64,000 nt of DNA from Synanceia verrucosa (lineage: Eukaryota; Chordata; Actinopteri; Perciformes; Synanceiidae), in NCBI GenBank assembly GCA_029721515.1, contig CM056554.1, positions 26,270,236 through 26,334,235 on the forward strand, in the 5' to 3' direction. Shown here in pieces: positions 35,649 to 45,544 of the stretch. The notes under the pieces are model-generated. The model worked only from the letters and a program-made list of their open reading frames with translations. It was not told the origin of the DNA and ran no database searches. A program made the position numbers and the translations under genes. The stretch's first letter is position 1. Each line of letters begins with the position of its first letter.

Positions 35649-35930
35649 TGTGACGGCCCTCTAGCACTGTCAGGGCCTTGTCTGTTTGTGTTGTGTGTTT
35701 CTCCAGGTCCTGGTGGGCGGAGCTGACGCACCCCTGGGCGTACCTGGCCAGTCCCCAGAGGAGTTAAAAGCGGGTGCAATTAGAGGGTCCCTCTCCCCAG
35801 CTGGCAGCCCGCATCTTTTGTTGTGTGTTATGTGTTATTTTACGTTATTTTGTCAATTAAACGTTATGTTTAACTTCATATTTACGTCTCCTGGTTTCCC
35901 TGGGTCCGGACTTTGAGTCAGTCTGTGACA
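35649..35930 (+). repeat. 5' LTR of the Gmr1-type element
   Basis: 282 bp, direct repeat of 41327-41608. It contains TTAAAAG near 35764 and ATTAAACG near 35858 as possible promoter and polyadenylation-region elements, neither verified. Confidence 0.93.
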
Positions 35931-35932
35931 AA

Positions 35933-35946
35933 TGGGGGCTCGTCCG
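35933..35946 (+). promoter_or_regulatory. Primer binding site, tRNA-Pro type
   Basis: TGGGGGCTCGTCCG starts 2 bp after the 5' LTR. It matches the first 14 bases of the proline-tRNA primer site known from gammaretroviruses. Minus-strand DNA synthesis would be primed here. Confidence 0.8.
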
Positions 35947-36450
35947 ATTGCATGGAGGAGTAAGTGAATAAGCTCAGTTTTGACATGACATCACAAGTCT
36001 ACTATGACTTTCGTTACGCTGTGTTAGCGGTAAAACCTTGACTGGTTTAATGCCTTACGGATGCCATGGGGTAGTAAAATGAGTTATCTATGGAAATTTT
36101 TTTGGTTACGCATGGTGCAGGTTGAATAAGTGCTTTCCTCCTGGTTAGGCAAAGCGGCGATTCCCTTTGGTGTCGTTGGGTTTATTATTTTTGTAGAGTT
36201 GCAGTAAACGTGGTTGGAGCATCGCTCGGGGGCACAGCTCAGTACGGGGGGGGTCGTCATTTTATTGGTGACCTTTTCTGAACTACGGTATTTCGTGCGT
36301 AAATACCCGCCATATGGAACTGCATGAAGACTAGGAGTAAGTTGTGTTCAGGTAAGATTTTGGACAGGTAGGTTATGGTTAGAGGAGGAATTGCATTTAT
36401 TTAAAGGTGTTTAAAATTGGAGCTAGGTCATATTTGCCAAGAAGGTAAGA

Positions 36451-38097
36451 ATGGCTGAGCTAGCGGAGTTTTTTTAGAATCCATCGGATAAATTTTTGGA
36501 TAAATGTACAAAAGAACAACTACTTAAAATCGCGGACCACTATAAATTTGAGATACCTGATAAAAGATTAAAAGAAACCGTGAAATCTATTTTGAAAGCC
36601 AATCTGATTGATATTGGTATATTACCTGTTGCCACGGAGTCTCTGGTTAAGGAGCAAGCTTCTGCTGTCCATTTACCTCCGTCGTTTACAACAAACAGTG
36701 CTTTGACATTTGACCAGCAAAAGGAACTGCTTTTACTCCAACTTGAACATGATAAAATAAAACATAATGCAAATATTGCAAAGGAATTAGAAATGGAGAA
36801 AATGTGTTGTCAAACAGAACATGCCAAGTTGTCTTTGGAGCAGGCCAAATTAGAGTTGCTAAAATCAGGGAATGTGCCAGGAGGTAGTATTGGATTCGAC
36901 GTTGGAAGTCCTTTGTTACCTGCGCAGGCTCAAGATAGTTTTGATGTGCTCGGTAATCTTAGATTATTGCCGAAGTTTAATGAGAGAGAGCCAGAAACCT
37001 TTTTCATATTGTTCGAGCTCATAGCTGATGCCCGGAATTGGCCGGACTCTGCTCGCGTTTTGATGCTTCAATGCGTATTGACGGGTAAAGCGCAAGAGGC
37101 ATATTCTTCACTGCCTGTTTCCCAATGTAATGATTATGAGGGTGTGAAGTCAGCAGTATTAAAAGCATATGAATTGGTTCCCGAGGCGTATAGGCAAAGA
37201 TTTCGATCATGGAAAAAAAGTGAGAAACAGACACATTTGGAATATGCACGGGATTTGAACACACACTTTCAACGCTGGTGTACAGCTTTGCAAGTGGATA
37301 CTTAGGACAAGCTCGCAGATTTGGTGGTTTTAGAACAATTTAAGAACTCAGTCCCTGAAGTGATTGCTACTTATGTTAATGATCACAAGGTAACTACTGC
37401 TATGGCTGCTAGTTTTGGCACACGTTATATTGATGGGCAGGACACCAAAATGAGTGGGGCTAGTTTTCCCGTACAAACGGGTAAGTTTGTTTCAAAAGAT
37501 CGTAGTCTTCAGGTTCAGAATGCAGATAAAATTTGTAACTTTTGTCGTAAGAGAGGCCACTGGAAAGCAGACTGTTGCGCTCTCAAAGCTAAAACTAAAA
37601 GTGTAGCAGTGGTTCAGCCGAAAGGTGCTTGCTCAGTTATGACGATGCCTGCAATTCCTCTCTTAAGTGCTGCAAGTACAGAGGTGGATACGGAGTTAGA
37701 GCATCTTGAAGTCTTTTTGCCTTTTATGTCAGATGGATTTGTTTCTCTGACAGGAAGCACTGAGATAGTGCCGGTAAAAATACTGCGTGACACTGCGGCT
37801 GTTGGCTCATTTATACATGCATCTGTATTGCCTTTTTCTCCAGAAAGTGATACGGGTAGTTGTCTTCCTGTATTGTGTATGGGCATGAAAGTGCTAAATG
37901 TACCACTGCATAAAATCAAGCTATATTCTGATTTGTATACGGGAGAAATGGAGGTTGGTGTGCGCCCGGCGTTGCCAATTAAGGGCATTATGCTAATACT
38001 GGGTAATGGAGTGGCAGGTAGTCATGTGTGGGCTAACAGTCAGACACCACCTCCTGTTTGCTCGGTGCCGTTAATCGATAGTCAATCAAATGACTGA
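36451..38097 (+). pseudogene. gag: Gmr1-type gag and protease
   Basis: The likely start is ATG 36451 (MAELAEFF). An in-frame TAG follows at codon 9 (36475-36477) and another at 37303-37305; otherwise one frame runs to TGA 38095-38097. After a Gln/Leu/Lys-rich coiled-coil-like stretch (residues about 90-150) comes a capsid-like block (LLPKFNEREPETFFILFEL) and a SCAN-like segment (YELVPEAYRQRFRSWKK). One zinc knuckle (CNFCRKRGHWKADC) follows. The protease-like region has LRDTAAVGSF where DTG or DSG is usual (DTA here, as in some Gypsy lineages). Host SCAN domains are held to derive from Gmr1-like gag, which fits. Two nonsense codons make this copy inactive as read. Confidence 0.88.
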
Positions 38098-39760
38098 GGT
38101 AATCAGTTCGGGTGGGTTTGCGGCGTGCGCAGTGACGCGTGCCATGACACCATCCACTAGTGACAAGCGGAGTGACGAAAACGGTGTGGGTAATATGGTA
38201 GAGCTGTCTGCGTTTTCGTTGGCCGATCTACCGCTTTCGATCTCCAGGGAGGACCCTGTAAGGGAACAGCTGGCTGATGTGTCATTGAAATGTTTATTTA
38301 GCCAGGTTCTTCCCATGGAGGATGAAAAAGACAGGTTGTGGGGTTATTTTGTGCGTGACTCTATGTTGATCAGGAAGTGGGTGCCTCGCGGTGAAAATTT
38401 TGTTGGTGATCCCGTTTATCAGGTGGTGATCCCGGCTAAATTCCGCGCAACCGTGTTAAGACTGGCGCACGATGAAGCTGGGCATTGTGGTGTGGGGAAA
38501 ACATATGATCGGGTTTTACGCCATTTTTTTTGGCCGAAACTTAAGAAGGATGTTTCCACTTATGTTAAAACATGCCACACGTGCCAACTGACAGGCAAAC
38601 CTAATCAAAGTATTCCACCAGCTCCATTATTCCCTATTCCAGCTCTGAGCCAGCCTTTCGAGCACATTATAATTGACTGTGTAGGTCCGTTGCCGCGCTC
38701 TAAATCCAGTGCCACTTATCTCCTCACTATAATGTGTCGAAGTATGCGTTATCCAGCAGCTTATCCACTGTGAACGATAACTGCGAGGGCAGTGGTGCGC
38801 GCTCTGTCCCAATTCATGTCCATCTTTGGTATTCCGAGAATAATTCAGTCTGATCGAATTTTTCCTCTCACCTTTTTGCTCAGGTATTAAAGCTTCTGCA
38901 TGTTAAGCACAACAAGGCATCTGCCTACCATGCACAAAGTCAAGGTGCACTGGAACGGTTTCACCAGACTTTGAAGGCACTGTTTCGCGCATATTGTACA
39001 GAGATGGGGGCAGACTGGGAGGAAGGTTTGATGATGGCTGATGTTGTCTGCTCGGGAGGTGACCCAGGACAGCACGGGGTTCAGTCCCAATGACTTGGTA
39101 TTTGGCCATACAGTTTGTGGCCCGTTAACTATGCTGTATGATAACTTAGATAACCGTGAACCACCTGCTAATCTCATTAATTATGTCAACAGTTTTCGGC
39201 ATAGGTTGTATGTGTCAGGTCAAATGGCCAAACAAAATTTATCGGCTGAGCAAGCAAAAATGAAAGGTCTATATGATAGGCGTGTAGAATGCAGAGTTTT
39301 TAAGGAAGGAGATCAGGTTTTAGCTTTGTTACCAATTATAAGTTCTCCATTTCAAGCTAAATTCTCTGGTCCATATACGGTGATGAAACAAGTGTCTCAA
39401 TTGAATTATATTATTTCCACTCCAGATCGCAAAAAATCCAGTCAATTATGCCACATTAACCTTTTAAAACTGTATTATACCCGTGTGGTCCCCAAAGGCG
39501 AAGAAGAGGATAACTCTCTGTCCAGCAACGTGAGTCCTGCATGCCTGGTGGGGAGGGTGTCTGAGGTTTGTGTTCCTCATTCTGTGGGGACGGAGGTAGA
39601 GGATGGTTTTCTCCCGTTGGATCCCGCTGTGCTGCAGGGTCGCTTAAGGAATTCTGAATTACTAACAAAATTGGATGTTATGTTGTGCCATTTGCCAGAT
39701 CAGGAGAGGGAAGAGTTGTCTGTCTTCATTAAGAAACAAAATATTTGGATGCAGAAGTAA
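38090..39760 (+). pseudogene. Gmr1-type integrase, upstream of RT
   Basis: The frame from 38090 overlaps the end of the gag-protease frame (ATGACTGA). The integrase zinc finger reads HDEAGHCGVGKTYDRV followed by CHTCQLTG. The catalytic core has D in IIIDCVGPL (near 38670), a damaged second-D block (QSDR, then a shift, near 38850) and E in GALERFHQT (near 38950). A TGA at 38771-38773 and further breaks at about 38860-39040 interrupt it. The frame 39041-39760 carries the C-terminal part (FSPNDLVFGHTVCGPL, DRRVECRVFKEGDQV, SQLCHINLLKLYY). Stops and shifts disable it, but the domain identity and order are clear. Confidence 0.88.
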
Positions 39761-40956
39761 ATTATATGTTGGATCATGGTATTGCAGGGCCGTCATCTTC
39801 CAGCTGGGCCTCACCGTCTATCATGGTGCCAAAATCAGATAAAACGCCTAGTTTCTGCACTGATTTTCGCAAGGTTAACACAGTCACTAAGCCAGATGCT
39901 TTCCCTCTTCCTCGAATGGAAGATTGCATAGATCAGATGGGCCAGGCTAAGTATGTGAGTAAATTTGATCTTCTTAAAGGGTACTGGCAGGTTCCTCTGA
40001 TGCCACGAGCACGAGAGATCAGTGCTTTTGTGACACCTAACGGGCTTCATTCCTACAATGTTATGCCCTTTGGGTTGCGAAATGCACCAGCAACTTTTCA
40101 GAGATTGATGATGAAGGTTTTGGGTGATCTTGAGGGATGCACTGTGTACTTGGATGACGTGGTGGTTTATTCTGATACTTGGTGTTCACATTTGGAGCGT
40201 ATTCGTGCCTTGTTCTGCCGGTTAGCTGAGGCCCGTCTGACTGTGAATCTAGCAAAATGCGAGTTTGCGAAGGCATCTGTGACATATTTGGGCCGGGTGG
40301 TCGGTCATGGAGAAATCCGTCCGGTGCAGGCCAAAGTGCGAGCTGTCCAGGATTACCCTGTTCCTGAAAATAAAAAAGACCTTATGTGTTTCCTTGGGCT
40401 TGTTGGATACTACAGAAGTTTTTGTCAGAACTTTGCTGAGGTTGTGGCGCCTCTTACTGACTTGTTGAGGGCAAAGGCTGTTTTTGATTGGACTTTAACC
40501 TGTCAGCAGGCTTTTGATAGGATTAAGGAGATACTGTGCAGTAACCCCGTCTTAGCTGCTCTGCAATTTGATAGACCTTTTTCGCTGCAGGTTGATGCCA
40601 GCCATGTAGGAACAGGATCAGTCCTGGTGCAAGTTGGCGATGGGGGAGTTGAGAGGCCAGTGTGTTTCTTCTCTAAAAAGTTCAACTCTTATCAGTTGAA
40701 TTATTCCACCATAGAGAAGGAAGCGCGAGCTCTGATTTGGTCGTTAAAACATTTTGAGGTGTATGTAGGGTCCGGTGTTGTTCCGGTGATCGTTTACACC
40801 GATCATAACCCTTTGACTTTTCTGTCTTCCTTAAAATGTCCAAACCCTCGTCTGATTAGGTGGTCACTGATGCTGCAGTCATATTGGCTTGATATAAGAT
40901 ATATAAAAGGCTCAGATAATGTAGTGGCAGATGCATTGTCTCGAGCTCCCCAATAG
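39745..40956 (+). pseudogene. pol: Gmr1-type reverse transcriptase and RNase H
   Basis: A clean 400-codon stretch with no stop. RT motifs are CTDFRKVNTVTKPDAFPLP, KFDLLKGYWQVPL, VMPFGLRNAPATFQ and the catalytic YLDD near 40147-40158. The connection region (FLGLVGYYRSFCQNF) leads to RNase H with QVDASHVGTGSVL, EKEARALIWSL, YTDHNPL and VADALSRAP at the C-terminus, ending at TAG 40954-40956. No integrase follows; about 370 bp of noncoding sequence separates it from the polypurine tract and 3' LTR. It is joined to the upstream integrase frame by a frame change near 39740, so the first ATG here is not a real start. Confidence 0.92.
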
Positions 40957-41310
40957 GAAAGTATTGAGTGGTTGTCTGTTATTTTACCTCTTTATTCTTG
41001 TTCCTTCTTTGTCCTCTTATAATGCTTCCAAAGGGTACCTGGTTGCTGAGGGCTGAGTTATGGTGTCAAGTGGTGATGTTGGTGGGTAACAGACAATCAT
41101 CAGGTCGGTAGGTAGCTGTTCCATCTAGGTTGCATATTTCTTCCTCAAGATAATGTTGAAAAAAATTTTCTTGTATATTTCTCCAGGATATTGTATTGTA
41201 TGTATTGTTTTGTTGTTACTGCACTTTTGTAAATATTAGGCCTACCTGCTTAAAATGTTATTTGTTCACCTGACTAGCTTGGGATATTGGTTTCCGTGGG
41301 ATTGAGTTTA

Positions 41311-41326
41311 AGCTTAAGGAGGGGGG
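41311..41326 (+). promoter_or_regulatory. Polypurine tract of the Gmr1-type element
   Basis: AGCTTAAGGAGGGGGG abuts the 3' LTR, as expected for the plus-strand primer. Confidence 0.8.
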
Positions 41327-41608
41327 TGTGACGGCCCTCTAGCGCTGTCAGGGCCTTGTCTGTTTGTGTTGTGTGTTTCTCCAGGTCCTGGTGGGCGGAG
41401 CTGACGCACCCCTGGGCGTACCTGGCCAGTTCCCAGAGGAGTTAAAAGCGGGTGCAATTAGAGGGTCCCTCTCCCCAGCTGGCAGCCCGCATCTTTTGTT
41501 GTGTGTTATGTGTTATTTTACGTTATTTTGTCAATTAAACGTTATGTTAAACTTCATATTTACGTCTCCTGGTTTCCCTGGGTCCGGACTTTGAGCCAGT
41601 CTGTGACA
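41327..41608 (+). repeat. 3' LTR of the Gmr1-type element
   Basis: 282 bp, four differences from the 5' LTR by eye, followed by the CCAT target duplication. Confidence 0.93.
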
Positions 41609-41928
41609 CCATTCATTGATTTGATTCGTTTTCATCTGATTTTCCGGGCTAGTTTTTGTTTTCTTCCTGGAGCTAAGTCTGGAGTCACTTTTATCCGACC
41701 AGCTTTTTGCTCTCTCTTGTCTATTCCTTTGTGTCCTTTTTATTCTACTTGACCTGGATAATATTCAATCCATTTCTTCCTTGCTATGCCCATCTGAGGT
41801 AGTTGACATGATACTACAGTCAGAGTACAGTTTATGCAATCCGCCAAACAATGTTCAGTCCTACTGCGCTCCCTGCGTCTTCCTCCCTGGTTCCTCTTCC
41901 CTCTCAAACTGCGCCTGAAGCGTAGGTT

Positions 41929-42225
41929 AAGCTGGAGCATGGACATCAATCTTTGTGGCCCAGACTCAAACAAAGCATCTTCCTAATTACTCACACCTGT
42001 TTGGCTACCTTTACAGGTCTCTCTCTTGTGGAGCTACGGTGTCACTCAAAGGACAAAATTCACCCCAAGTCCATACAAGATTCACACACATGCAATATTC
42101 ACTCTCAACTTCCCACACCAACCATTTTAAAACACATACAAAATAGAAATATAATTTGATTAAGTTTTATATTTGTAAATAAAGATAGAATGTAAACAAA
42201 ACATTTAAAGAGTTTTACTGAAACA
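41929..42225 (-). repeat. BEL 5' LTR, outer part, truncated
   Basis: Matches 24069-24365 of the other LTR copy. It stops at 42225, short of the LTR terminus that the other copy reaches at 24444, and is joined there to L1 sequence. Confidence 0.85.
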
Positions 42226-42945
42226 GAGTTTTCAATTTCGGACCCTTGGCACTTTCTTAACCCATCAGGAAGGGCTTACTCTTTTTTTTCTAATGTGCAT
42301 CACACCTTTACTCGCATTGATTATTTTCTTATTGATAACCATCTTCTTCCTACTATTCAGTCATGCTCCTATGAACCTATTTTAATATCCGACCATGCTC
42401 TGGTTCTCCTGGAGTTACACATAAAGGGTTGGGATAATTCGCACCCCCCCGGGGTCTTAATGTACGCTTATTGTCGAATGAGGATTTTGTCAAATTTGTT
42501 TCCAACCAAATTGAATTTTTCCTTGCTGTTAACAGGACCCCAGGAGTTTCGGCCTCTCTTCTTTGGGAAACTTTGAAGGCATCTTAGGCAACGCATTTTC
42601 CAGCTTGATAACATTTATGCCTCCTCCCCATTTCCAAACATATACAAGGAGCACCTCTCCCTACGAGCTGAATTTGTAGTTCTTTCTATTAATCAAACAG
42701 TTGATCTATTACTTATAGCTAAGTATGAGTATGGAGACAAAGCAAGTAAACTGTTAGCTCATCAGCTGCGGCAGGCCTCCATGTCTCATCCGACCCTAGG
42801 AAAATCAATGATCAGTTCAAACAGTTTTACAGTTTGTTATATTCCTCTGAAATTAATTCTGATTCCCCTGCTTTTGATAGCTTCTTTGAGTTATTGGATA
42901 TAACTAAAGCTGATCCAGATTCTGTTAAAAGGCTTGAGGAACCAA
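42226..42945 (+). pseudogene. L1-type LINE fragment, endonuclease end and linker
   Basis: A frame from about 42240 reads the C-terminal part of an L1-type endonuclease: LAFLNPSGR-like and SFFSNVHHTFTRIDYFLIDNHLL, with SYEPILISDHALVLLEL. Broken linker sequence before RT follows (IYKEHLSLRAEFVVLSI, KLLAHQLRQ, FFELLDITKADP, KRLEEPIT). Stops and frame changes occur from 42440 onward. The left end is cut by the BEL LTR. The right end joins an RTE-type LINE at about 42945, before the L1 reverse transcriptase begins. Confidence 0.75.
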
Positions 42946-43825
42946 TTACCGGACCCTCTGGTATGGGCGGTTCGGTTCCTGTATGACTGGTGTCAGAGTT
43001 TGGTCTGCATTGCCAGCAGTAGGTTGGATTCATTTCCAGTGAGGGTTGGACTCCGCCAAGGCTGCCCTTTGTCACCGATTCTGTTCATAATCTTTATGGA
43101 CAGAATTTCTAGGCGCAGCCGAGGCGTGGAAGGGGTCTGGTTTGGTGACCTCAGTATCACATCGCTGCTTTTTGCAGATGATGTGGTTCTGTTGGCTTCA
43201 TCAAGCTGTGATCTCTCGCTGAAGTGGTTCACAGCCGAGTGTGAAGCGGTTGGGATGAAAATCAGCACCTCCAAATCTGAAGCATGGTCCTCAGTCAGAA
43301 AAGGTGGAGTGCTCTCTCCTGTTCCGGGAGGAGATTGTTCCCCAAGTGGAAGAGTTCAAGTATCTTGGGTTCTTGTTCACAAGTGAGAGAAAAATGGAGT
43401 GGGAGATCGACAGGCGGATCGGTGCAGCTTCTGCAGTGATGCGGATGCTGTACTGGTCTGTCGCGGTAAAGAGGAAGCTGAGCCGAAAGGCGAAGCTCTC
43501 AATTTACCAGTCGATCTACGTTCCTACCCTCACCTATGGTCACGAGCTGTGGGTCATGACAGAAAAAACAAGATCACGGATACAAGCGGCTGAAATGAGT
43601 TTCCTCCGCAGGGTGTCCGGGCTCTCCCTTAGAGATAGGGTGAGAAGCTCGGTCATCCGGGAGGGGCTCAGAGTAGAGCCGCTGCTCCTCTGCATCGAGA
43701 GGAGCCAGATGAGGTGGCTTGGGCTTCTGGTAAGGATGCCTCCTGGATGCCTCCCTGGGAAAGTGTACCGGGCACGCCCCACCGGTAGGAGAGATTATGG
43801 CTCCTGGCTGCCCTGGGAACAGATT
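42946..43825 (+). pseudogene. RTE-type LINE reverse transcriptase fragment
   Basis: Two overlapping frames (42934-43386 and 43304-43867) encode the RT palm and C-terminal part of an RTE-like element. Motifs are GLRQGCPLSPILFIIFMDRI, the catalytic FADDVVLLAS near 43180, GMKISTSKSEA, EEFKYLGFLFTS, YGHELWVMTE and RRVSGLSLRDRVRSS, then RPTGRRDY. A frame change lies near 43305-43320. The N-terminal RT and endonuclease are absent, and the 3' end breaks off near 43825 with a small deletion in the RDY region. RTE/Rex3 affinity is by resemblance only. Confidence 0.82.
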
Positions 43826-45429
43826 GTTTTGCTCTCTAATCTCTATCTTCTCTACTTCCTGCTTTGATCTCTGTGGTGCATACTGTCTCTTTATGCTCCA
43901 ACTACAAATTCCAGAAGCTCCAAAATTACTCACAGGCTGTGTGAGAGCACCCTCATGTGCCAGTCGCCGAAAAAACACTTTAACAAGCGTTAAAAAGTAT
44001 AACATTAATAAAGAATGTAGATTTAAGTGTCAGTGTTCATGGTCATGAGCCCCAAACAAACCAAACCTAGCTTACCAAGCTATTTACAAGAAATAAAAAC
44101 AGAACTTTATAAGCTTCTCAAAATGTTCCTTTCAGAGCACTGGATTGCTTTATATTACACAGGTTTACCTATTAGAGCAGCCAGTGAGTTCCCTGACTCT
44201 CACCAGCTGAATGTCGTTTTGCCTAGCTCCACACATTAATCTGGGATAGCTCCATTGGAGATGTATTTCAGAAGGCGGGGTCTTATCAAAAATCCTTGCA
44301 TGTGATTGGATAAACCACTTGTCTTACATCTTTAATGGCGCGCTACTTCAACCAATGACATCGAAACCAACCTGCGACGCTGATGAGAGCGACCTTCTCT
44401 GTTCTCTGTTCATCTTTTCAAGAATGAATATGCAATAGATTCAACAACACAGTTGAAATAGCAGAATCAATGTTGATGCATGATTCCTCGCTGTGAGCCA
44501 TCACTGTTGTCTGAATCAAACAGTCACTTCTCCGCTACATCACATCTATGAAAATCCCGCCCGGCGATCCTGATTGGCTCAGTCATTTTTTGCTACTCTG
44601 AAGTCCTTCCCATCAGGTGAGAGTCCAGATGAATGCGTGGAGCTCAGTGGAATGACATGTAGAGCTAGGTGGAATGACATTCAGCTGGCGAGAGTCAGGT
44701 TAGCCAGTGAGTTGAACTGAACTGTTTTGTCATCACTCAGATGATCATGTTCAGGCTTTTTCGTGTCATTTTGTTTAGGCAATAAAACTACCTAGTTAGG
44801 TTTCAGAAAAACATCATGGATGAGCTTTAATGATTATGTAAAATACCTCAATAATACTCTGGGACAGGGGCGGTCCTAGCCTATTTGGAGCCCTGGGGGA
44901 CCCTGGGGAGTGACAGTTTTCCGTATGGGGTGTTCACTGGAAGTCGGAACTTGGAGCTGAGCTCAATGTAATCTCAAAGTTTAGTGCTCCCAGCACTTCC
45001 AGCCTGACAACAATACATGTAGCAGATTGCATGAATTCTATGTCTGGTTGGTGAGATTAATCCAACTTTCCGAGGTGGAGATCCGACTTCATGAGGGGTT
45101 CTGATTTGAATTTAAATTTAATTCATCCCTCCTCTCGCCCCACACAAACTACATGTGCTTCAGTGCACGCCCCCACGAGCATGAGTGTTTTCATTTGAGT
45201 GGTGCTGTCATCTGATGACAGGGAGCTGAAGGAGAGGCAGAAAGGAAAGCTCTCAGGGAACAAAACAGAAAAGTAGGTAGTTGCAGCGCTGTTTCCGCTG
45301 CAACCATGGACCAATAAAAGAGTCCATCTTGCCGTGTATGGACATATAGCGTGAGCAGTCAGGTCGCATCAGAGCATCGGGCTGTATAATATGAGCATGT
45401 TCATCTTAAGCTGCGAACTAGTGAACTCT
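43826..45429. other. Unassigned, with repeat-like sequence
   Basis: No coding family. The part about 44080-44800 shares blocks with 20330-20600. A GGACAGGGGCGGTCCTAGCC stretch at 44866-44885 resembles a DNA-transposon end, but no partner end was found. Confidence 0.4.
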
Positions 45430-45532
45430 GCGATTTAGTCATGCGGTTTGAGCTGGAGCTGTGTACAAAGCTGAGGAGGCTCTGAAGGACTGCTTCAACA
45501 CAATGCTGTGGGATGTCTTCAGTAAATGACCA
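45430..45532 (+). pseudogene. L2-type LINE, part upstream of the CACTG insertion
   Basis: A short stretch reads KAEEALKDCFNTMLWDVFS-like sequence in broken frames. This is the segment that precedes the HGEDIEQLTHCLTDYINFC block found at 56448 in CR1/L2-type elements. The 10.9-kb CACTG element separates the two. The copy is truncated on its left near 45430. Confidence 0.65.
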
Positions 45533-45544
45533 CACTGAAAAAAG
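45533..45544. repeat. Left terminal inverted repeat of the CACTG element
   Basis: 12 bp, inverse of 56433-56444. The short length is usual for this superfamily. Confidence 0.8.

Larger units (their letters stand above)
35649..41608 (+). mobile_element. Gmr1-type Ty3/Gypsy element
   Basis: 5,960 bp, with 282-bp LTRs (35649-35930 and 41327-41608) starting TGTGACGG and ending CTGTGACA. A 4-bp target duplication CCAT flanks it at 35645-35648 and 41609-41612. The LTRs differ at four positions by eye. Inside, integrase (38090-39760) lies upstream of reverse transcriptase and RNase H (39745-40956). This copia-like order in a Gypsy-type element is the mark of the Gmr1 group known from fish and other deuterostomes. 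The gag contains a SCAN-like segment. A tRNA-Pro-type primer site and a polypurine tract are present. Coding frames are broken by several stops and shifts. Confidence 0.92.
31438..41915 (-). mobile_element. I-clade LINE inserted in the BEL LTR
   Basis: A non-LTR element of about 4.5 kb once the Gmr1-type insertion (35649-41608) is removed. A 13-bp target duplication TGAAGCGTAGGTT flanks it at 31425-31437 and 41916-41928. On the minus strand it has ORF1 with zinc knuckles, then ORF2 with endonuclease, reverse transcriptase and RNase H, and a 3' end in AAGAAC repeats at 31438. RNase H downstream of RT marks the I/Jockey-related group, and the ORF1 knuckles fit the I clade. The 5' untranslated region is short (about 280 bp, 41636-41915). 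Confidence 0.9.
23754..42225 (-). mobile_element. BEL/Pao LTR retrotransposon, interrupted by nested insertions
   Basis: A minus-strand BEL/Pao element is recognised by its gag-protease-RT-RNase H-integrase order and BEL-type motifs. Its 3' LTR is at 23754-24444. Its 5' LTR starts at 31061 and is split by a 10.5-kb insertion (31438-41928 including one target copy), resuming at 41929-42225. In element orientation the LTR starts TGTGGCAAC and ends GTTGCAACA, a short inverted end pair. Both outer ends of the element are missing: the 3' LTR lacks about 60 bp of its end, and the 5' LTR lacks about 80 bp of its start. No flanking duplication can therefore be tested. Coding regions are broken throughout. 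Confidence 0.9.

Noticed and set aside
35649..35779. N-terminal extension of the LINE ORF1 frame (proline/glycine-rich)
   Set aside because: It is antisense LTR of the Gmr1 element, not LINE coding sequence; the true start lies at 41635.
35649..41608. An endogenous retrovirus with an envelope gene
   Set aside because: The primer site looks retroviral, but no envelope-like frame lies between RNase H (ends 40956) and the 3' LTR, and RT is Gypsy-like.
43540..44005. Minus-strand open frames over the RTE fragment
   Set aside because: They are antisense shadows of the RTE reverse transcriptase.
44866..44885. DNA-transposon terminus (CAGGGGCGG-like)
   Set aside because: No matching inverse end or target duplication was found nearby.
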